DNA of 32,739 bases. It comes from Saccoglossus kowalevskii (lineage: Eukaryota; Hemichordata; Enteropneusta; Harrimaniidae). A program made the translations under genes and the position numbers. The stretch covers positions 90,645 through 123,383 of the forward strand of contig NW_003113963.1 in NCBI RefSeq assembly GCF_000003605.2, in the 5' to 3' direction. Below the pieces are notes generated by a model. That model was not told the DNA's origin and ran no database searches. It was given only the letters and a program-made list of their open reading frames with translations. Shown here in pieces: positions 1 through 32,739 of this stretch (position 1 is its first letter; the number at the start of each line of letters is the position of its first letter).

Positions 1-645
1 ATTTACATTTGATATATTTATAAACATGTGAAGTTGAAAATGTATACAACACTAGCAAATAACAAAGAAAATAATTTTTTTTTTGCCGGCCAACATTTGG
101 AATGTTGTAAAAGCAGTGATATTTTTTATAGTGACTTTCAATAATGACTAGTGAAGTGTCACAGTATATCGTAAACTATGTAGCTTGGAAAGTTAAATTT
201 GTTGTGAATAATGAGCAAAACTAATTTCAGTTGTGGGGCACAACATTCTGAGCCCTGCCAACCACAGGTGGAACGCATCAAAGTCAAAATCTTCCAAAAA
301 TGGTACGAACTCAGAAGTATGGTATATTGTGTCTGCTATTGCAGCATCTTTGGATTCCTTTGCAAAATTCTTTTGTTACCCAAAGTGGCAGTTCTCAAAT
401 TTTCTGTAAACAAACAAATTTATTTTCTGACACGTGAGACTCGTATCAAACACACTGTCATGTGATGACTGTATATTAATAGATCCTGCATTATTTTCTA
501 TAATCTTGTATTCTTCTTCACTTTATACCGGTAGTCTGATTTAGGGTAGTTATTTTTTTCAACACCATCACGTATGGTCTTGATTTGACCAGCTAGGTAC
601 CCAGTAGTTGACAGATTATATTATTCTGATATTGTTTACTTTTAG
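1..645. other. MED14 intron sequence with no recognised exon
   Basis: This AT-rich stretch should be the intron before the first visible MED14 exon. An 84-codon open frame at 211-465 shows no MED14-like or other recognisable residues, so I treat it as chance. A poly-T run sits near 76. Confidence 0.6.
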
Positions 646-769
646 CTACAACTAATGAACTCTATGGAACCTGGTGTGATTCAATTCCAAGTGGAATCAT
701 TGCAATGTAGAGTCAGTTTACATCCAAACACACTGCTAACGCTGCACCTCAAATTAACCCCCAAACCAG
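646..769 (+). CDS. MED14: MED14 coding exon (sixth from last)
   Basis: The acceptor is tttag and the donor ccag/gtgag. It encodes [14 protein letters not shown] and the [15 protein letters not shown] stretch, and ends with one nucleotide of a split Asp codon. Confidence 0.92.
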
Positions 770-3065
770 GTGAGTAAAACAGTCAGCACTTCACATGTGG
801 ATACCATTAAATGCTTTTGAAATTCTATTTAAACATTGTTAATAATGCTGATGTATTTCTCAGATTTGTTGTCTGGAATTTGTCAAATCACTAAAATTAT
901 TTGTATTGCCTTAAAATTACATTCACACTATGCACATATATTATTTATGACTCAACTACAATTTATGGTGCATATATTGGTCAAGGATTGGTACCTCAAA
1001 AATGTGCATCGTGTAATTGTGACATTGATTGTTTTATTTGTGTTTTAGACACCAAGGAGAGTTGGACTGATGAGGAGTTACAAGTCTTGGAAAGGTTTTT
1101 TGAGATCAAGGTATGCAAGATTCTGATATCCTGTGCATTTATTCTCCTTTTGAAAAGTATAATAACTTGTAAGTGTCCCTACCACAGATACATCATCATT
1201 TTTGGTCACATTGGGGCACAAAAAGTTAAAAAATATCACCACATTGTATTTGAAATTCTGAAGAAGAAAAGAAATTGAAGTATTCAAACCTCAGTTGTAA
1301 TCAAAAATGGCAAAATTGCATTGTTTCCATGGAAGCAAGCTTGCTTTTTGTCATTTATAAAATGGAACCATTTACTAAATAGTAAGAATTTGTAAAGCTT
1401 TTAAAATTTTCAGTCAAAAAAGTAGGTGGCTAATTTGTATTTATTTACACTCAACAGCTGCTTTACACGGAATTACTGTTGATGTAGTGTACCGGTAATT
1501 TAATTATCACATACTTTTTTCCTGGCATTAGGTTGTGTCACCACCATTTAAAGCAAATGCTTTGACAGGATTTGGTAGACTTCTGGGTGCACCGACAGTG
1601 ATCTTAAAAGACTGTGGACACATCATGAGACTAGAATTGGTAAGCTGCTGCAAAACAATTAGTCTTCAGTTTTTGATGTCAAAATTTAACAACACATGGT
1701 CTATTTTTGTGACTCGCACTATTTTAACTTTCTTTCCCAATAGTTTGCAGACAGATCCTTGAAATGGACAGTACAGTGGTGTCTGACAATCCCTCCCAGT
1801 GCTCCAATTATAGCACCACCTGGAACCCCTGCTGTGGTCATTAAAAATAAGGCACTGTTTTTCGTAAGTATTTCCAACTTCTATCCATCACATATAAAAG
1901 ATATCTAAAAAAGGGAAAACACAATCTTAGTTGACTGCGAAAAATAACTTGATGTTTCTCAAGCAGTCAATGATATATCACACCAGAAGACATTAAAACA
2001 GAGTATCAATTTCTTTCTAATGATGATTGACTTATGTTTTGTGTTTAACAATTTGTTTCCATTATAGCTTCAACTAACTCGTATTGGTTTGAATATACCA
2101 AGTGGATTGGAGCCACAGACGATTGTTATCCCAATTATCTATGACATGCAAACCAACACCACCCAGCAAGCTGAAGTGCAACGTGCATCACCCCTGTCAC
2201 CTGTCGCTACGGCCGTTAGTAATATGTTACGGCGATGGAATGAGATGAATCCACATACAGGTAAGTTTCGATAGTGGTGGTGTGACAGAATATTGTAACT
2301 TTTTTGTACCGATCACTGCTAGCTTAGTGGTTGTCGCTTCAGACTCATGACCTGTAGACCCATGTTCAAATCCTATCTTAGGCTGAATATCAAGGGTCAT
2401 CCCCTACCCTGGGTGAATGTGCCACAGACTCAATGGGAAGGCCAATTCCACTGGCTGAGATTCATTCACAAACGAATGCGACTTTAGGGGAACCTTGGTT
2501 AAGGTCCGCAGGTGCTTGTGTTCGGCCAAGCTTGGTTGACGCCAGAATAGCGCATTAAAATTGCCATTTGACAGAGAGATGACCACACAGCCCTGTCATG
2601 TAGTCCCAAACATGAATATGACTTCTGTGGCAAAAATGCACTATGTGTCAGCACTAGCAATTTGCACATACAAAAAAAAAGAAAAAGTCAGGAGACAATA
2701 GTGACACTCAATGTCCAGAACTGTCGCCTGGCAGAAAAATATTTAGAAAAATAAATAAAAAAAAAGTTTTTTTTTATGTGCCACGTGTTATAGATGCATA
2801 TACCAAGGATGTGGTTTGTTGTCTGCGTCAATTACCATATGATTGACTCTTGTACGGTATCAATATTGATAACTTGTATTTTGTACATACGTTAGATCAC
2901 ATCTGATTTGACGTGTAAACGATACATTCATGAGTGGTTCTTGTTGCCATGAGTAGCAGTAACCTGAAATCCCAACAATAACATGTGCTGTTTTTGTTTC
3001 CAGGTGATTGCACAATATATGCTGCTGTGCGAGAAGTCATGGCTAACTTAGTTGTTCCACACTGA
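646..3065 (+). CDS. MED14: MED14, Mediator tail/scaffold subunit, C-terminal six exons (partial)
   Basis: MED14 is the backbone subunit of the nuclear Mediator complex, linking head, middle and tail modules in RNA polymerase II transcription. Coding segments are 646-769, 1049-1110, 1532-1639, 1744-1863, 2068-2260 and 3004-3065, all with AG acceptors and GT donors. Phases join cleanly to 222 codons plus TGA. Family hallmarks are visible: MEPGVIQF, the [11 protein letters not shown] block, [22 protein letters not shown] followed by [19 protein letters not shown] with NTTQQAE, and a last exon reading [14 protein letters not shown]. These match the C-terminal end of animal MED14 as I remember it. 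The N-terminal ~80 percent lies left of position 1; no upstream exon was recognised in 1-645. It ends in a short VVPH tail. Identification is very secure; exact UTR limits are not. Confidence 0.95.
1049..1110 (+). CDS. MED14: MED14 coding exon (fifth from last)
   Basis: This 62-nt exon encodes [20 protein letters not shown] after completing the split Asp codon. It is flanked by ttttag and gtatgc. Confidence 0.93.
1532..1639 (+). CDS. MED14: MED14 coding exon (fourth from last)
   Basis: Thirty-six in-phase codons contain the conserved [20 protein letters not shown] block. The acceptor is cattag and the donor gtaagc. Confidence 0.95.
1744..1863 (+). CDS. MED14: MED14 coding exon (third from last)
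   Basis: Forty in-phase codons contain [20 protein letters not shown]. The exon ends in ALFF, after which the donor gtaag follows. Confidence 0.95.
2068..2260 (+). CDS. MED14: MED14 coding exon (second from last)
   Basis: It encodes [17 protein letters not shown], then [18 protein letters not shown], then a Ser/Pro-rich linker and [13 protein letters not shown]. It ends one nucleotide into a Gly codon before gtaag. Confidence 0.95.
2311..2690 (+). repeat. tRNA-derived SINE in the last MED14 intron
   Basis: The head has internal RNA polymerase III promoter elements: box A TAGCTTAGTGG at 2320-2330 and box B GTTCAAATCC at 2364-2373, spaced as in a tRNA. A non-tRNA body of about 300 bp follows, then an A-rich tail (caaaaaaaaagaaaaa) ending near 2690. 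It lies in the sense orientation of MED14. I see no clear target-site duplication, so the left edge is approximate. The body was not matched to a named core domain. Confidence 0.75.
3004..3065 (+). CDS. MED14: MED14 terminal coding exon
   Basis: It follows tttccag, completes the Gly codon, encodes [19 protein letters not shown] and ends in TGA. Confidence 0.94.
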
Positions 3066-3327
3066 ATCATTTGACTGATACTGAACCAGGCATCCATATA
3101 CTCACATTCCACTGTAAATCTGATTTTCTTGACCATTGTTTTTAACTGATCGTAAAACAACCTATTGTTTGTAAATATAATGTTCCACTGCCAAACAAAT
3201 AATTTCATGGTGGAAGTATAATGAATATTTACTTTTCAATTTTAATCAGAATATCTTGCATGGTTTCTCATTCACCTTGTTCACATAGCAGCATTTTATT
3301 GGAGCCCAACAGTGCATACTTGACTCT

Positions 3328-3333
3328 AATAAA
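3328..3333 (+). terminator. Candidate MED14 polyadenylation signal AATAAA
   Basis: This is the first canonical hexamer downstream of the MED14 stop, about 260 nt away. Later AATAAA hexamers give alternatives, so which is used is uncertain. Confidence 0.4.
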
Positions 3334-5142
3334 CCCTCGGGGTTGAGCCCTGACATGACCTGATCATCTAAATGGACTGCTTCTGTTGAGCACCGGAGAT
3401 AATCTCCTATGGTAGAAGTAAAGACTCAGCTTTGATAAACTGCTGCTTATTGAAAGACATGTACACTTATTTGATTTATTTACACTTCTTCAAATCAGCT
3501 GTAATGGTGAAATAAATAGTTGCCACAATCATATTTTGTAATTAGAAGAAAACATGCCTTATATGGAATATTTATATGTGCTTTACACAATGTTGATGTG
3601 GCCAATGAATGGTAGTAAGTTTTTGATATAAATGTTTTATTGAGAACAATATTTGCTTACTGCGACAAATGCAAGAATTGTGAAATTAAATATGGAATTT
3701 TTTTCTCAAGAATCATCTGTGTTTATTTCAGTCATTATTCAAATGATGAATAAACAAGTTATTAACTGTGAGTTGGAAATGTAGTATGGAGTGATGGTGA
3801 TAAAGTTTGGTACCATAAAAGAAACTGGTCATTGTATTATTACCAGTTTGAAGAAATGGAGATCGATATGGCCAGTCAGGACAAGATTTTTAAAACTGAA
3901 AATAGAAAGTAAGCTACGCAATGTTGCAGATGTAATGGCCCAGGTAGTTCAGAACCCAACAATACACTTGTCCATTATATCGTGTGTGGGGGGATATTAA
4001 CAATAAAATTCACATCAATTCAATAGATATCTAAACCCATAGACCGTACAGTATTAGAGGGGTCTGTGCTTCACCAAATGAACAAATTCCGTCCATGTGT
4101 CTACATTATGAATGTCAAAGCAATCTGGTAGGTGGTTTTGGAGAAGTCAAAATGAGTAAAAAAAACACTTGCATATGGTCTCATGAAATTAGAGTAAATT
4201 ACCTGTCAAGAACAATCTGACAAGCAGTTGTTGAAAAAATCATTTTTGATTAGAGATTTGGATGTGACGTCAAAAAACTGTTCCATGGGCCTTAGCTCCA
4301 AATTGACCATTTAACTACCGTCAGCTTGTATATATTATTCAGTCTGCTAACCCCAGATAGTGGATGTTTTTTTTTTTGCCAGGAAAGTATTCTTTTGTTA
4401 GTTTCTTTGTCTTCAACAATACACATTTACTAGGAGAGTACTAGCTGTTCTCGCATGACTCAAGTGAAGGGCAAAAAGTTCCCCTCACTATTAAAGAATG
4501 GTACATTTTTTAAGCATCAAACATCACCTATAGTAATACTCTCCAAATTCGCAGTATTAAATTAAAGAATGGTAGTTAACATCCAGGGCTGAGAATGACG
4601 TACTACAATTTAGAACCGAGCAGACCCCCATACAGGCAGTTAACTACCATTAGCAACATTCTTAGAGAAATGAGCAGTATAACTGAATTCAACATCAAAA
4701 TGTTTGGTACAGCAATGATCTAATACAGTGGATCAGTATAGTCAGTTTTAAAAAGCCAAGAGTTTGAAATTCTGACTTGTACCACTACGAAAATGATTCA
4801 GCAAGCACACTGAGCAACTAAGGTTATTTAACATAAATACAAAATGTTTATTGTCCTCTCTGTCATTATAATGAGTGGTTGGTTTGAACTTCATCAATAG
4901 TTGAGGAATGCCCACGGCTACCTTCACTATGATTAGCCTGGAATGCAGTTATTCAGAGTCCTCTTTCCCATGTGCTCAAGGATCTCTTCGTAAATACATA
5001 ATATACTGAGAATTATTACAGCAAAATTCAATAACCTGTTTGTGTATTCTAATATTAATATGTATCATTTTGAAAAAAAATGTTTACTCTCGTCTAAAAT
5101 GATTTAAACAATAAAGAATGACCACAAAAATAACTTAGCAAT

Positions 5143-5148
5143 TTTATT
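5143..5148 (-). terminator. Candidate DHX33 polyadenylation signal AATAAA
   Basis: The + strand reads tttatt, so AATAAA lies on the - strand about 43 nt past the DHX33 stop. That would imply a very short 3'UTR. Confidence 0.45.
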
Positions 5149-5190
5149 CAATATCAGGATTAAGTAGAATTTGAATGTCATCGGATGTCG

Positions 5191-30581
<25,391 letters not shown>

Positions 30582-30956
30582 CCTGAGAATTGTTTAAAGT
30601 TCCCTAGAAAGGTATAACTAGCATTACAAGTAACATAAATAACAAACGTTTTAAATTTGCTACAGCTAGCAAAAACACATGGGCGCAGCCATATTAGACG
30701 GTCCCCTCAACTTTTTCAAAATTTACAACACCAAATTTCAGTGCAGTGCGCCACCAAGCGATGAATAACAAACTCGATTTTGACGTTTATACACTGATAC
30801 AAAACACTGCATACATGTAAAGGAATATTGTTTTTTCGAGACAAATTCTCATAAATATCGCAACTGACTATCTACAAAGTTAATCAGTACTGAGAAAGAA
30901 TTGTAAACTCACATTTACAGCTTAATACTTATTCACTGAACACTACACCATTACTT
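30582..30956 (-). promoter_or_regulatory. DHX33 5'UTR/promoter region
   Basis: This sequence lies between the DHX33 ATG and the minisatellite. On the - strand, TCTAATATGGCTGCGCCC (30682-30699) contains an ATGGC core like the YY1 motif often found just downstream of transcription starts of housekeeping genes. No TATA box was assigned. The start site itself is inferred. Confidence 0.4.
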
Positions 30957-32739
30957 TAGTAACTCGTACTAATACACAACATTATGTCATGCCATCTCTC
31001 AACAGTAACTCGTACTAATACACAACATTATGTCATGCCATCTCTCAACAGTAACTCGTATCCCATGTCATCTCAACAGTAACTCGTACTAATACACAAC
31101 ATTATGTCATGCCATCTCTCAACAGTAACTCGTACTAATACACAACATTATGTCATGCCATCTCTCAACAGTAACTCGTATCCCATGCCATCTCTCAACA
31201 GTAACTCGTACTAATACTCAACATTATGTCATGTCATCTCTCAACAGTAACTCGTACTAATACACAACATTATGTCATGCCATCTCTCAACAGTAACTCG
31301 TACTAATACACAACATTATGTCATGCCATCTCTCAACAGTAACTTGTATCCCATGCCATCTCTCAACAGTAACTCGTACTAATACTCAATATTATGTCAT
31401 GTCATCTCTCAACAGTAACTCGTACTAATACACAACATTATGTCATGCCATCTCTCAACAGTAACTCGTATCCCATGTCATCTCAACAGTAACTCGTACT
31501 AATACACAACATTATGTCATGCCATCTCTCAACAGTAACTCGTACTAATACACAACATTATGTCATGCCATCTCTCAACAGTAACTCGTATCCCATGCCA
31601 TCTCTCAACAGTAACTCGTACTAATACTCAACATTATGTCATGTCATCTCTCAACAGTAACTCGTACTAATACACAACATTATGTCATGCCATCTCTCAA
31701 CAGTAACTCGTACTAATACACAACATTATGTCATGCCATCTCTCAACAGTAACTCGTATCCCATGCCATCTCTCAACAGTAACTCGTATCCCATGCCATC
31801 TCTCAGCAGTAACTCGTATCTCGTGCCGTCTCTCAACAGTAACTTGTATCCCATGCCATCTCTAAACAGTAACTCGTATCTTATGCCATCTCTCAACAGT
31901 AAATCGTATCTTATGCCATCTCCAACAGTAACTCGTATCCCATGCCATCTCACAACAGTTACTCGTATACCATGCCATCTCTCAACAGTAACTCGTATCT
32001 TATGCCATCTCTCAACAGTAACTCGTATCCCATGCCATCTCTAAACAGTAACTCGTATCTTATGCCATCTCTCAACAGTAACTCGTATCTTATGCCATCT
32101 CTCAACAGTAACTTGCATCCCATGCCATCTCTTAACAGTAACTCGTATACCATGCCATCTCTAAACAGTAACTCGTATCCCTTATGCCATCTCTCAACAG
32201 TAACTTCGTATCCCATGCCATCTCACAACAGTTACTCGTATACCATGCCATCTCTCAACAGTAACTCATATCCCTTATGCCATCTCTCAACAGTAACTCG
32301 TATCCCATGCCATCTCTCAACAGTAACTCGTATCCCATGCCATCTCTCAACAGTAACTTGCATCCCATGCCATCTCTCAACAGTAACTCGTATCACATGC
32401 CATCTCTCAACAGTAACTCGTATCCCATGCCATCTCTCAACAGTAATCCGTATCCCATACCATCTCTCAACAGTAACTCGTATCCCATGCCATCTCTCAA
32501 TAGTAACTCGTATCTTATGTCATCTCTCAACAGTAACTCATATCCCATGCCATCTCACAACAGTAACTCGTATCCCATGCCATCTCTCAACAGTAACTCG
32601 TATCCCATGCCATCTCTCAACAGTAACTCGTATCCCATGTCATCTCTCAACAGCAACCCGTATCCCTTATGCCATCTCTCAAAGTAACTCATATCCCATG
32701 TCATTCTCTCAACAGTAACCCGTATCCCATGTCCATCTC
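30957..32739. repeat. Compound minisatellite of 30-bp and 46-bp units, reaching window edge
   Basis: The 30-bp unit is built on gccatctctcaacagtaact + cgtatcccat. The 46-bp unit shares ctctcaacagtaactcgta and adds ctaatacacaacattatgtc. Long and short units alternate up to about 31.79 kb; beyond that only variants of the 30-bp unit occur. The 30-bp period keeps frames open on both strands (for example 31942-32718), giving MPSLNSNSYP or CHLSTVTRIP repeats, with no gene evidence. Confidence 0.96.
30961..31788. repeat. 410-bp higher-order repeat, two copies
   Basis: Blocks recur at a 410-bp offset. A shortened unit (tcccatgtcatctcaacagt) occurs at 31061 and 31471, and ctaatactcaacattatgtc at 31211 and 31621. 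Similarity runs from about 30961 to 31378 against 31371 to 31788, with few mismatches. Confidence 0.88.

Larger units (their letters stand above)
3066..5190. other. Intergenic/3'UTR interval between convergent MED14 and DHX33
   Basis: This interval holds the two 3' ends. Candidate AATAAA signals for MED14 occur at 3328-3333, with others near 3509 and at 3749-3754. I find no further coding sequence; the short open frames here (for example 3791-4000) show no recognisable protein. The right part is AT-rich single-copy-looking DNA. Confidence 0.6.

Noticed and set aside
211-465. 84-codon + strand ORF as a gene or an upstream MED14 exon
   Set aside because: No similarity to MED14 (the expected preceding segment is absent) and no conserved motif.
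2311-2380. Functional tRNA gene
   Set aside because: A and B boxes are present, but no acceptor stem or clean cloverleaf; the downstream body and A-rich tail indicate a SINE.
3791-4000. 69-codon + strand ORF in the MED14-DHX33 interval
   Set aside because: Short, no recognisable motif, ordinary length for chance in AT-rich DNA.
31682-32718. Large repeat-protein ORFs (MPSLNSNSYP and CHLSTVTRIP) in the terminal array
   Set aside because: Open frames arise in several frames and on both strands because the unit is 30 bp. There is no start context, splice signal or non-repeat domain.

Overview
This is a metazoan nuclear genomic window. It has short exons split by GT-AG introns, AT-rich non-coding DNA, a tRNA-derived SINE, several cut-and-paste transposon remnants and a decayed tyrosine-recombinase (DIRS-like) retrotransposon. 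The DIRS-like element and the protein divergence suggest a marine invertebrate (deuterostome, lophotrochozoan or similar). I cannot name the species from the sequence alone.

Two conserved genes converge. On the + strand, the last six in-phase coding exons of the Mediator subunit MED14 lie between 646 and 3065; the rest of that gene lies left of the window. On the - strand, the DEAH-box RNA helicase DHX33 spans 30581 down to 5191. I reconstructed it as 21 exons with every splice phase consistent, giving 1995 nt or 664 codons plus a stop. All helicase motifs, the HA2 region and the OB-fold tail are present. About 2.1 kb separates the two stop codons.

The DHX33 introns hold most of the mobile and repetitive DNA. 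From low to high coordinate: a 65-bp local duplication that includes part of exon 20; a 64-bp tandem triplet; a 28-bp minisatellite beside an assembly gap (N at 10108-10353); two diverged copies of one unclassified terminal-inverted-repeat (TIR) element (about 10.98-12.08 kb and 22.63-24.33 kb); a 156-bp tandem triplet; a 334-bp palindromic element abutting a 5.15-kb DIRS-like retrotransposon (17.2-22.35 kb, - strand); a hAT-like element (27.44-28.97 kb); and two MITE-like elements in intron 1.

Upstream of DHX33, from about 30.96 kb to the window edge, is a minisatellite of interleaved 30-bp and 46-bp units, part of it in a 410-bp higher-order repeat. Its long open frames come from the 30-bp period and are probably not genes. 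Most informative for follow-up: the paired unclassified TIR elements with a coding relic, one ending 17 bp from a DHX33 splice donor; the palindromic element fused to the DIRS end; and the exon-20 duplication.
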